NCBI RefSeq assembly: GCF_000720255.1 | Contig: NZ_JOJE01000003.1 | Location: 62,001-126,000, forward strand | DNA: 64,000 nt | From: Streptomyces griseus subsp. griseus | GTDB lineage: Bacteria; Actinomycetota; Actinomycetes; Streptomycetales; Streptomycetaceae | Direction: 5' to 3' | Notes under the pieces: generated by a model | Seen by the model: the letters and a program-made list of their open reading frames with translations, nothing else | What the model was told of the DNA's origin: nothing | Database searches by the model: none | In this document: positions 9,969 to 17,535 of the stretch, piece after piece | Layout of the letters: the number at the start of each line of letters is the position of its first letter | Position numbering within the stretch: the stretch's first letter is position 1 | Position numbers and translations under genes: made by a program

Positions 9969-12900
9969 GTGCCGGGATTCACGCATCTGCACACCGTCTC
10001 CGGGTTCTCCCTGCGGTACGGGGCCTCGCACCCGGAGCGCCTCGCCGAGCGCGCCTCCGAGCGGGGTATGGACGCCCTCACCCTCACCGACCGCGACACC
10101 CTCGCCGGCACGGTCCGCTTCGCCAAGGCCTGCGCCAAGTCGGGCGTCCGTCCGCTGTTCGGAGTGGACCTCGCGGTCGCCGGGCCGGTACGCCGGGAGG
10201 GCGACCTGCGGCGGGAGAAGCGCCGCACCCCTGTGCGCGGCGGCGCCTTCATCGACGAGTCGACACCCCGCGCCACCTTCCTCGCCCGGGACGGCGCCCG
10301 CGGCTGGGCCGACCTGTGCCGGCTCGTCACGGCGGCGCACGAGAGCGAGGGCACCCCGCTGCTGCCCTGGACGGAGAACCGGGGCGACGGCCTGACCGTC
10401 CTGCTCGGCCCCGACTCCGACGTCGGCCGGGCCCTGGCCGCGGGCCGTCCGGACCGCGCCGCGAAGCTCCTCGTCCCCTGGCGCGAGGTGTACGGCGACG
10501 CCCTGCGCCTGGAGGCCGTCTGGCACGGCCGGGAGGGCACCGGACCCGGCTCCCTGCGCCTGGCCGCCCGCACCGTCGGCTTCGCCGCCGAGCAGCGGAT
10601 CCCGCCGGTGCTCAGCAACGCCGTCCGGTACGCCGACCCCGGCCTCGGCCCGGTCGCCGACGTGCTGGACGCCGCCCGCCGTCTGGTTCCCGTCGACCCC
10701 ACCAAGGAGCTGGACTCCGGTGAGGCCTGGCTGAAGGACGCGGGCGCCATGCTGCACGTCGCCGAGCGGATCGTCGAGGCGGCCGGCTACCGGGGCGACA
10801 CCGCCCACCGGCTGCTGGAGCAGACCCGGGCGACGGCCGCCGTGTGCCTGGTCGACCCCGAGGACGACCTCGGCATCGGCACCGTCCACTTCCCCGAGCC
10901 GCACCTCGTCGGCGCCGGCCGGCGCACCGCCCAGCGGACGCTGGCCTCGCGGGCCGCGGCGGGGATGGTGCTGCACGGCTACGCCGGGCGGCGCGACTAC
11001 TGGGAGCGGATGCACCGCGAGCTGGACATCATCGCTCACCACGGCTTCGCCTCCTACTTCCTGACGGTCGCCCATGTCGTGGACGACGTACGGGAGATGG
11101 GTATCCGGGTCGCGGCGCGCGGCTCCGGCGCGGGCTCCCTCGTCAACCACCTCCTCGGCATCGCGCACGCCGACCCCGTGGAGCACGGGCTGCTGATGGA
11201 GCGCTTCCTGTCCAAGGAGCGGGTCGTCCTGCCCGACATCGACATCGACGTGGAGTCCGCGCGGCGCCTGGAGGTCTACCGGGCGATCATCGACCGGTTC
11301 GGCACCGAGCGGGTCGCGACGGTCTCGATGCCGGAGACGTACCGGGTGCGGCACGCGATCCGGGACGTCGGCGCGGCCCTGTCCCTGGACCCGGCCGACA
11401 TCGACCGCCTCGCCAAGGCCTTCCCGCACATCCGCGCCCGCGACGCCCGCGCGGCGCTGGCCGAGCTGCCCGAACTCAGGGAACTGGCGGCGGAGCAGGA
11501 GAGGTACGGCAGGTTGTGGGAGCTGGTCGAGGCCCTCGACGCCCTCCCGCGCGGGGTCGCCATGCACCCCTGCGGGGTCCTGCTCTCCGACGCCTCGCTC
11601 CTGGCCCGCACCCCGGTCGTGCCGACCAGCGGCGAGGGCCTGCCCATGTCCCAGTTCGACAAGGACGACGTGGAGGACCTCGGGCTGCTCAAGCTGGACG
11701 TGCTCGGGGTGCGGATGCAGTCGGCGATGGCGCACGCGGTCGCGGAGGTGGAGCGGGTCACGGGGGAGCGGATCGACCTGGACTCGGTCGCGGAGGGGGA
11801 TCCGGCGACGTACCAGCTGATCCGCTCCACCGAGACGCTGGGGTGCTTCCAGATCGAGTCGCCGGGCCAGCGCGACCTGGTCGGACGGCTCCAGCCGGCC
11901 ACCTTCCACGACCTGGTCGTCGACATCTCCCTGTTCCGGCCGGGGCCGGTCGCCGCCGACATGGTGCGGCCCTTCATCGAGGCGCGGCACGGGCGGGCGC
12001 CCGTGCGGTATCCGCACCCGGACCTGGAGGAGTCGCTGAAGGGGACGTACGGGGTCGTCGTCTTCCACGAGCAGGTCATCGACATCGTCGCCGTCCTGAC
12101 CGGCTGCGGGCGCGGTGAGGCGGACCGGGTGCGGCGCGGTCTTTCCGACCCGGAGTCCCAGAGGCGGATCCAGGTGTGGTTCGCGCAGCGCGCGGAGGCC
12201 AACGGATATGACGCAGAAACGATTCGGCGGACCTGGGAGATCGTCGAGGCGTTCGGCAGCTACGGCTTCTGCAAGGCGCACGCCGTCGCCTTCGCCGTAC
12301 CGACGTACCAGTCGGCGTGGCTGAAGGCGCATCACCCGGCCGCCTTCTACGCGGGCCTGCTCACGCACGACCCCGGGATGTATCCGAAGCGGCTGCTGCT
12401 GGCGGACGCGCGGCGGCGCGGGGTGCCGGTGCTGCCGTTGGACGTGAACGAGTCGGGCGTCGCTCATCGTATCGAACTGGTGTCTGAATCAGGGGTGTGG
12501 GGACTCCGGTTGGCCCTCTCCGACGTGCACGGCATCAGCGAGGCCGAGGCCGCGCGGATCGCCGACGGACAGCCCTACGCCTCACTGCTCGACTTCTGGG
12601 AACGGGCGCGGCCCAGCCGCCCGATCGCCGGGCGGCTGGCCCAGGTGGGCGCGCTGGACGCCTTCGGCGCCAACCGGCGTGACCTGCAACTGCACCTGAC
12701 CGAACTGCACCGGGGCGCCCGGGGCGCGGGCGGCGGGCAGCTCCCGCTGGCCGGCGGCCGGAAGACCGCCCCCGCCGGGCTGCCCGACCTCACTTCCGCC
12801 GAGCGGCTCAGCGCCGAACTGGGCGTGCTGTCCATGGACGCCTCCCGCAACCTGATGGACGACCACCGCGGCTTCCTCGACGAGCTCGGCGTGGTCTCGG

Positions 12901-13400
12901 CGCGGCGGCTGCGCGAGGCCAGGCACGGAGAGACGGTGCTGGTCGCGGGCGCCAAGGCGGCCACCCAGACCCCGCCGATCCGCTCCGGCAAGCGGGTCAT
13001 CTTCACCACCCTGGACGACGGCACCGGCCTGGTCGACCTCGCCTTCTTCGACGACTCCCACGACGCCTGTGCCCACACCGTCTTCCACTCCTGGCTGCTG
13101 CTGGTGCGCGGGGTGGTGCAGCGCCGGGGCCCGCGCAGCCTCAGCGTGGTGGGATCCGCCGCCTGGAACCTCGCCGAACTGGTCGAACTGCGCGTCGAGG
13201 GCGGGCTCGACGAGGTGGCGGCACGGCTGGCCGAGCCCGCCCCGGACCGGGCCCCCGCGGACGGCGAACCGGCGGCGGCCCGAACGATCCGCATGCCCAC
13301 GGGGTACGAGATGCACCCCTGGGCCGATCTGCGTCCGGCGGGCGAAGAGCCCGCCAAGGTACGGAAGTTGTGGCACCAGAGTCCGGGGAGTGCGGGATGA
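9969..13400 (+). CDS. dnaE2: error-prone DNA polymerase III alpha subunit DnaE2
   Basis: 1143 residues from GTG 9969. The alternative GTG 9963 would touch the GGGAGG at 9957-9962, whereas 9969 has 6-nt spacing. The N-terminal PHP domain begins FTHLHTVSGFSLRYG (His at 6 and 8). The palm has the metal-binding PDIDIDVES (Asp 423, 425, 427). The finger region contains GCFQIESPGQRDLVGRL and YGFCKAHAVAFA, followed by helix-hairpin-helix and OB-fold segments. Length and motifs fit DnaE2/ImuC rather than replicative DnaE1 (about 1180 residues). It copies past DNA damage with low fidelity. It is coupled by an ATGA overlap to a Y-family protein and preceded by a LexA box, the layout of an SOS mutagenesis cassette. 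Confidence 0.95.
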   Translation: MPGFTHLHTVSGFSLRYGASHPERLAERASERGMDALTLTDRDTLAGTVRFAKACAKSGVRPLFGVDLAVAGPVRREGDLRREKRRTPVRGGAFIDESTPRATFLARDGARGWADLCRLVTAAHESEGTPLLPWTENRGDGLTVLLGPDSDVGRALAAGRPDRAAKLLVPWREVYGDALRLEAVWHGREGTGPGSLRLAARTVGFAAEQRIPPVLSNAVRYADPGLGPVADVLDAARRLVPVDPTKELDSGEAWLKDAGAMLHVAERIVEAAGYRGDTAHRLLEQTRATAAVCLVDPEDDLGIGTVHFPEPHLVGAGRRTAQRTLASRAAAGMVLHGYAGRRDYWERMHRELDIIAHHGFASYFLTVAHVVDDVREMGIRVAARGSGAGSLVNHLLGIAHADPVEHGLLMERFLSKERVVLPDIDIDVESARRLEVYRAIIDRFGTERVATVSMPETYRVRHAIRDVGAALSLDPADIDRLAKAFPHIRARDARAALAELPELRELAAEQERYGRLWELVEALDALPRGVAMHPCGVLLSDASLLARTPVVPTSGEGLPMSQFDKDDVEDLGLLKLDVLGVRMQSAMAHAVAEVERVTGERIDLDSVAEGDPATYQLIRSTETLGCFQIESPGQRDLVGRLQPATFHDLVVDISLFRPGPVAADMVRPFIEARHGRAPVRYPHPDLEESLKGTYGVVVFHEQVIDIVAVLTGCGRGEADRVRRGLSDPESQRRIQVWFAQRAEANGYDAETIRRTWEIVEAFGSYGFCKAHAVAFAVPTYQSAWLKAHHPAAFYAGLLTHDPGMYPKRLLLADARRRGVPVLPLDVNESGVAHRIELVSESGVWGLRLALSDVHGISEAEAARIADGQPYASLLDFWERARPSRPIAGRLAQVGALDAFGANRRDLQLHLTELHRGARGAGGGQLPLAGGRKTAPAGLPDLTSAERLSAELGVLSMDASRNLMDDHRGFLDELGVVSARRLREARHGETVLVAGAKAATQTPPIRSGKRVIFTTLDDGTGLVDLAFFDDSHDACAHTVFHSWLLLVRGVVQRRGPRSLSVVGSAAWNLAELVELRVEGGLDEVAARLAEPAPDRAPADGEPAAARTIRMPTGYEMHPWADLRPAGEEPAKVRKLWHQSPGSAG

Positions 13401-14365
13401 CCATCCTCTGCGTACGTTTCCAGCTGCCTCCGATGTACGAGGCCGCCCTGCCCAGACTGCTCGGGCTCCTGGAGGACTTCACCCCCGTCGTCCAGGCGCT
13501 GCCACCGGACGGGGCACTGGCCGATCTGCGCGGCGCCGAGCGCTACTTCGGGCGCGACGCCCTGGAGCTGGCCGCCATGATCCGGGTACGGTCCCTCGCG
13601 CTGTACGGCGTCGACTGCCTGATCGGCGCGGGACCCGGACCGATGCTGGCCCGTGTGGCACTGCGCGACGCGCGGCCCGGGACGACCCGCACGGTCCCCG
13701 AGGACGCCGTCGCGGAGTTCCTCGCCGACAAGCCCGTCGCCGCGCTGCCCGGTGTCGGCGCCGCGACCGCCCGCACACTGGAGGAGTACGGACTCGACAC
13801 CCTCGGCCGGGTCGCCGCCGCGCCCCTGTCCACGCTCCAGCGCCTGGTCGGCGCGAAGGCCGGCCGCGAGCTGCACGAGAAGGCGAACGGCATCGACCGC
13901 GGCCGGGTCGTACCGAACGCCGTCTCGCGATCCCTGGCCGCCGAACGCACCTTCGCCCGCGACGAGCTGGACCCCGACCGGCACCGCCGCGCGCTGCTCT
14001 CCGCCGCCGAGGAATTGGGCACCCGGCTGCGTGCCCTGGAGAAGGTCTGCCGCACCCTCACCCTCACCGTGCGCTACGCCGACCGCTCCACCACCACCCG
14101 CACTCGCACCCTCAGGGAACCGACCGCCCACTCCGCCGCGCTGACCAGGACGGCGTACGGCATGTACGAGGCACTCGGCCTCCAGCGCGCCCGCGTCCGC
14201 GCGATCGCCCTGCGCGCGGAGGGCCTCGCCCCCGCCGAACAGGCCGCCCACCAGCTCACCTTCGACCCTGTCGACGACAAGCTCCGCCGCCTGGAGGAGG
14301 CCGCGGACCGCGCCCGGGCGAGGTTCGGTCCGGGGGCGGTGAAGCCGGGGGCGTTGGCGGCGTGA
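13397..14365 (+). CDS. truncated Y-family polymerase-like (ImuB/DinB-related) protein
   Basis: 322 residues from ATG 13397, overlapping the dnaE2 stop. It retains palm, thumb (PVAALPGVGAATARTLEEYGLDTLGRVAAAP, a helix-hairpin-helix) and little-finger (LTLTVRYADRSTTTRTRTL) domains of Y-family polymerases. The N-terminal D-x-D-x-FF motif is replaced by ILCVRFQLP. Most of the fingers region is missing. The SxDE motif is replaced by ADLRGAERYFG. Loss of the metal-binding acids is typical of ImuB, which serves as an adaptor between DnaE2 and the sliding clamp. I saw no clear QLxLF-type clamp motif; the end is a basic Ala/Gly tail. An adaptor role in DnaE2 translesion synthesis is inference. A related S. 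coelicolor protein has, as I recall, been called DinB2. Confidence 0.85.
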   Translation: MTILCVRFQLPPMYEAALPRLLGLLEDFTPVVQALPPDGALADLRGAERYFGRDALELAAMIRVRSLALYGVDCLIGAGPGPMLARVALRDARPGTTRTVPEDAVAEFLADKPVAALPGVGAATARTLEEYGLDTLGRVAAAPLSTLQRLVGAKAGRELHEKANGIDRGRVVPNAVSRSLAAERTFARDELDPDRHRRALLSAAEELGTRLRALEKVCRTLTLTVRYADRSTTTRTRTLREPTAHSAALTRTAYGMYEALGLQRARVRAIALRAEGLAPAEQAAHQLTFDPVDDKLRRLEEAADRARARFGPGAVKPGALAA

Positions 14366-14396
14366 GGGTTTCGCCGGGCGCATGTCATCGCTCGTG

Positions 14397-14437
14397 AGTG
14401 GCCGTTCGGGAGTGACCGTTCGTCAGTGCCATAGGGT
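14397..14437 (+). promoter_or_regulatory. 14-bp-period repeats and -10 for a leaderless NADAR transcript
   Basis: AGTGGCCGTTCG (14397) and AGTGACCGTTCG (14411) are spaced 14 nt apart, and AGTG recurs at 14425. A -10-like TAGGGT (14432-14437) then lies 6 nt before the ATG at 14444. The transcript would start at or next to the ATG. The repeats could be an activator site. Confidence 0.4.
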
Positions 14438-14443
14438 GCCCCC

Positions 14444-15586
14444 ATGACATGGCGGGGGCCCACTCATCGGACGGTCGACGGGGAGAAGATCAGCGGCAAG
14501 TGGTGCCATGTCTGGCGGCGGCACGAGCTGCTGTCCGACGCGTACTCCGTCGAAGATCTGATCGTCTTCGCCGACGGCGCGATCGCCTGCGGGCGGTTGA
14601 CCGACCTGGCCGGTCTGGAGCGGATGCTGGAGTCGGGCCGGATCGCGGTCACGGATCCGGGGGCGCCTGCCCCCGAGGCGCCCGAGAACCGATGGGGCGC
14701 CCGTTACCCGGAACCCCTGACCCCGGAGGGCTTCCTCCTCGAAGTCGCCGATCTGGTGGAGGAGCTGGCGGGCCGCCCCAGGACCGACGAACGCTGCTGG
14801 GAGGCGGTCCGCCGCTTCCAGCAGGCGCCCACCGAGGCCAACCGGGCCCTGCTGCGGGACGCCTACCTGGCCATTCCGCCGCACCGACGCGTCTACTGCC
14901 TCGGCGACATGGACCTCCAGGACCGCCCCCTGCGCATCCTGCTCACCGAGATCGGCCAACGGGTCGAGGGGGACGGGCCGACGGTGACCGCCGGGATGCA
15001 CCGGGAAGCGCTGGACTACTTCAGGGACGGGGACGAGGCCGTCGCCCGCGAGCAGGAAGAACTGTCCGTCCGGCACGCGGACGACCCGACGACGGCGGGA
15101 CATCCGACCGTCGTCCTGCACGAGACGTACTTCCCGGGCGGCCGCCCGGCCGACCCCGGCCTCTCCGCCCTGCGCAACGACTTCCCCGCCCCGGTCCGCT
15201 ACGCCGGCGACACCTACCCCTCCGTTCTGCACGGCTACTGGGCCCTGTCCACGGCCGACGAGAGCGACCGCACCGCCGTCCGCGACGCCCCGACCGCCGA
15301 CGAGGCCCACGAAAGGGGCGGCCGGGCCACCCGGCGCGACGACTGGCCGTCCGTGCGCCTCGCCGTCATGGCCGGTCTGCTGCGCGCCAAGTTCACCCAG
15401 CATCCCGAGCTCGCGGAGATCCTCCTCGCCACCGGCGACGCGAGGATCGGCTACACCGGCTACACGGAGTCCCCGTACTGGCGGGACACTCGCGACGACC
15501 GCGGCCGCAACTGGACGGGCCGGCTGCTGGAACTGACCCGCGCCGAACTCCTCGCCGCCGGGATCAGTTGGCCCACGGGGGAGTGA
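14444..15586 (+). CDS. NADAR domain protein (YbiA-like) with N-terminal extension
   Basis: 380 residues. The C-terminal 150 residues have NADAR (DUF1768) features: LRNDFPAPVRYAGDTYPSVLHGYWALSTAD, RLAVMAGLLRAKFTQHPELAEILLATGDARI, and the end YWRDTRDDRGRNWTGRLLELTRAEL. Members of this superfamily remove or act on ADP-ribose or ribosylated intermediates (for example E. coli YbiA in riboflavin side-product clearance; others reverse nucleic-acid ADP-ribosylation). The first 230 residues (GEKISGKWCHVWRRHELLSDAYSVEDL, then GFLLEVADLVEELAGRPRTDERCWEAVRRF) are not part of NADAR and I do not recognise them. No ribosome site precedes the ATG, in keeping with a leaderless mRNA. The C-terminus overlaps the convergent cupin gene by 23 bp. 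Confidence 0.82.
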   Translation: MTWRGPTHRTVDGEKISGKWCHVWRRHELLSDAYSVEDLIVFADGAIACGRLTDLAGLERMLESGRIAVTDPGAPAPEAPENRWGARYPEPLTPEGFLLEVADLVEELAGRPRTDERCWEAVRRFQQAPTEANRALLRDAYLAIPPHRRVYCLGDMDLQDRPLRILLTEIGQRVEGDGPTVTAGMHREALDYFRDGDEAVAREQEELSVRHADDPTTAGHPTVVLHETYFPGGRPADPGLSALRNDFPAPVRYAGDTYPSVLHGYWALSTADESDRTAVRDAPTADEAHERGGRATRRDDWPSVRLAVMAGLLRAKFTQHPELAEILLATGDARIGYTGYTESPYWRDTRDDRGRNWTGRLLELTRAELLAAGISWPTGE

Positions 15587-15938
15587 TCCGGGTTCCGTCG
15601 GCCAGTTCCGCCTCCAGGCCGATGGACGTGGTGACCCAGGACAGCGCCGTGTGATCGGTGGGGTTCTCGACGCCGAGGGACGTCCCGGGGTTGACGATCA
15701 CCGTGTCGCCCGCTCTGATCCGCTCGGGGCGGCCGTCGAGCGTGAGGACCAGTTCGCCGACGAGCAGATGGAAGATCTCCTCCCGGTTGACGGTGTGCAC
15801 CGGGGCTTTCGTCCCCGGGGGGATCTCCCCGCGCCAGGCGCACAGTTCCTTGCTGCCGGTGAGGGGAGAGGCGTACGAGACGAAGCGGGCGCCGTGGATC
15901 TCGTGGACGACGGCTTCGGACGCGCGGATGACGGGCAC
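15564..15938 (-). CDS. cupin domain protein
   Basis: 124 residues if the GTG at 15938 is used; GAAAGG lies about 8 nt upstream of it. An ATG at 15968 in the same frame would overlap the MarR operators. A single cupin barrel is visible: GEIPPGTKAPVHTVNREEIFHLLVGELVLTLDG and then RAGDTVIVNPGTSLGVENPT, with metal-ligand-like H/E/H positions in motif 1. It is probably a small cytoplasmic sugar- or metabolite-binding cupin. It is divergent from a MarR regulator and probably its target. Confidence 0.85.
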   Translation of the reverse strand: MPVIRASEAVVHEIHGARFVSYASPLTGSKELCAWRGEIPPGTKAPVHTVNREEIFHLLVGELVLTLDGRPERIRAGDTVIVNPGTSLGVENPTDHTALSWVTTSIGLEAELADGTRITPPWAN

Positions 15939-15963
15939 GGTGGGGCCTTTCTGCGAGCAGATG

Positions 15964-15978
15964 GTCAAGCAAGTTGAC
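15964..15978. promoter_or_regulatory. operator 1, MarR type
   Basis: Inverted repeat GTCAA-N5-TTGAC, in the 90-bp space between the divergent cupin and marR genes. Confidence 0.7.
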
Positions 15979-15983
15979 TATAT

Positions 15984-16000
15984 GGTCAAGGTGCTTGACC
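15984..16000. promoter_or_regulatory. operator 2, MarR type
   Basis: Perfect inverted repeat GGTCAAG-GTG-CTTGACC. A third half site, CGTCAAG, follows at 16005. Sharing the TCAA/TTGA core with operator 1 points to one autoregulating MarR dimer per site. Confidence 0.8.
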
Positions 16001-16028
16001 GATACGTCAAGGGTGTTTCAATGCAGGC

Positions 16029-16472
16029 GTGCAGAACTCCGAGGCCCTGTCCCTGACCGCCGCCCTGCTCGCCGTCGCCGGTGAGCTCACGCAACGCATC
16101 CACGAGGGGGTCGAGGCCCGTGGTTTCGAGGGGCGGCCCGCGTACGGGTTCGCCTTCACGCGGTTGGCCCCGGACGGTGCGACGGTCACCGAGCTCGCCA
16201 CTCATCTCGGGGTGACCAAGCAGGCGGCGAGTCAGCTCGTGGACGAGCTCGTGCGCAAGGGGTACGTGGAGCGGCGGCCGCATCCCGGGGACGCACGGGC
16301 CCGGCTGATCGTGCTGACCGAGCGCGGCTGGGCCTGCACGCGGGCCGCGGAGGAGGCGGCCGCGGAGGTGGTGCGCGGGTGGGGTGAGCTGCTGGGGGAG
16401 AGTGAAGTGCGGGTGCTGCGTGAGCAGTTGCTGCGCATCGCGCCCTATGGGCCGATTCGGCCCATCTGGTAG
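16029..16472 (+). CDS. MarR-family transcriptional regulator
   Basis: 147 residues from GTG 16029. The winged helix is visible at VTELATHLGVTKQAASQLVDELVRKGYVERRPHPGDARARLIVLTERG (about residues 52-100), including the DxRxR-type wing. No strong ribosome site is present. It presumably represses itself and the divergent cupin gene through the two palindromes between them. The ligand is unknown. Confidence 0.9.
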   Translation: MQNSEALSLTAALLAVAGELTQRIHEGVEARGFEGRPAYGFAFTRLAPDGATVTELATHLGVTKQAASQLVDELVRKGYVERRPHPGDARARLIVLTERGWACTRAAEEAAAEVVRGWGELLGESEVRVLREQLLRIAPYGPIRPIW

Positions 16473-16544
16473 GGCAAGTTTTACTGACGTGCAACTTCCC
16501 AATGTCAGCTACTCGTCCGTAACTTGACGAGAGAACAGCATCCT

Positions 16545-16560
16545 CGTGATCCGGATCACA
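16545..16560. promoter_or_regulatory. Crp-like palindrome before the lipase
   Basis: CGTGATCCGGATCACA contains the perfect palindrome GTGATCCGGATCAC (16546-16559) and fits GTGA-N6-TCAC, the pattern bound by Crp-family regulators in actinobacteria. It lies 48 nt before the lipase ATG. Confidence 0.45.
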
Positions 16561-16607
16561 GGGCGTAGAGCCGTCGTACTCCCCTTGAGCCGCAAGGAGA
16601 TCACCCG

Positions 16608-17471
16608 ATGCTGCCCTGGAAAAGAGCGCTCAGATCCCTGGCCGCGCTACTGCTGACCGCCGCCGCCCTCGTCACCGTCCCCGCCGCTGCCGCCCACGCG
16701 GCCACCGTTGAGAACAGCGGCTGGAACGACTACACCTGCAAGCCCTCCGCAGCCCACCCCCGCCCCGTCGTCCTGGTCCACGGCACCCTCGCCAACTCCG
16801 TCGACAACTGGCTGTCCCTCGCGCCGTACCTGGAGCACCGCGGCTACTGCGTCTTCTCCCTCGACTACGGCCGGCTCCCCGGCGTCCCGTTCTTCCACGG
16901 CCTCGGCCCCATCGACGCGTCGGCCGAGCAGCTGTCCGCCTTCGTCGACAAGGTGCTCGCCGCCACCGGCGCCGCCAAGGCCGACCTCGTCGGCCACTCG
17001 CAGGGCGGCATGATGCCCCGCTACTACCTCAAGTTCCTCGGCGGCGCCGCCAAGGTGAACGCGCTGGTCGGCATCGCCCCCAGCAACCACGGCACCACCC
17101 TGTCCGGCCTCACCAAGCTGCTGCCGTACTTCCCCGGCGCCGAGGACCTGCTCACCACCGCCACCCCCGCCCTCGCCGAGCAGATCGTCGGATCCGACTT
17201 CATGACCCGGCTCAACGCGGGCGGAGACACCGTGCCCGGCGTCCACTACACGGTCATCGCCACCAAGCATGACGAAGTGGTCACGCCGTACCGGACGCAG
17301 TTCCTCAGCGGGGCGGACGTGCGGAACGTCCTGCTCCAGGACCTCTGCCCGCTCGACCTGTCGGAGCACGTGCTGATCGGGCTGACCGACCGGATCGCCT
17401 TCCACGAGGTGGCCAACGCCCTCGACCCGGCGCACGCCACCCCCACCACCTGCGCGTCGGTGTTCGACTGA
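16608..17471 (+). CDS. secreted lipase/esterase (alpha/beta hydrolase, lipase class 2-like)
   Basis: 287 residues. CAAGGAG lies upstream of the ATG. The signal peptide has a KRALR n-region, a hydrophobic core and cleavage near AAHAAT. The mature enzyme has VVLVHGTLANSVDNW (oxyanion loop), the nucleophile elbow GHSQGG with Ser131, an acid residue probably in the TKHDEVVTPY region, and His in SEHVLIGL. Cysteines in DYTCKP, RGYCVFS, QDLCPLD and TTCASVF could form two disulfides. It matches secreted Streptomyces triacylglycerol lipases. It is a single gene with its own terminator. Confidence 0.93.
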   Translation: MLPWKRALRSLAALLLTAAALVTVPAAAAHAATVENSGWNDYTCKPSAAHPRPVVLVHGTLANSVDNWLSLAPYLEHRGYCVFSLDYGRLPGVPFFHGLGPIDASAEQLSAFVDKVLAATGAAKADLVGHSQGGMMPRYYLKFLGGAAKVNALVGIAPSNHGTTLSGLTKLLPYFPGAEDLLTTATPALAEQIVGSDFMTRLNAGGDTVPGVHYTVIATKHDEVVTPYRTQFLSGADVRNVLLQDLCPLDLSEHVLIGLTDRIAFHEVANALDPAHATPTTCASVFD

Positions 17472-17488
17472 CCGACGCGCAGGTGTCA

Positions 17489-17527
17489 CCGGGGCCTGAC
17501 CGACCTGAGCCGCCGGTCAGGCCCCGG
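17489..17527. terminator. bidirectional terminator between lipase and LPMO
   Basis: A perfect 14-bp stem, CCGGGGCCTGACCG (17489-17502) with CGGTCAGGCCCCGG (17514-17527), and an 11-nt loop, between two convergent genes. Confidence 0.9.
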
Positions 17528-17535
17528 AGTTCCTT

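Noticed and set aside
9948..12467. 839-codon minus-strand open frame within dnaE2
   Set aside because: Low-complexity shadow without motifs; dnaE2 is unambiguous.
16580..16600. CCTTG...CAAGG inverted repeat before the lipase, considered as a SoxR box
   Set aside because: The arms are only 5 bp and do not match the CCTCAAG-N4-CTTGAGG pattern. It contains the ribosome site.
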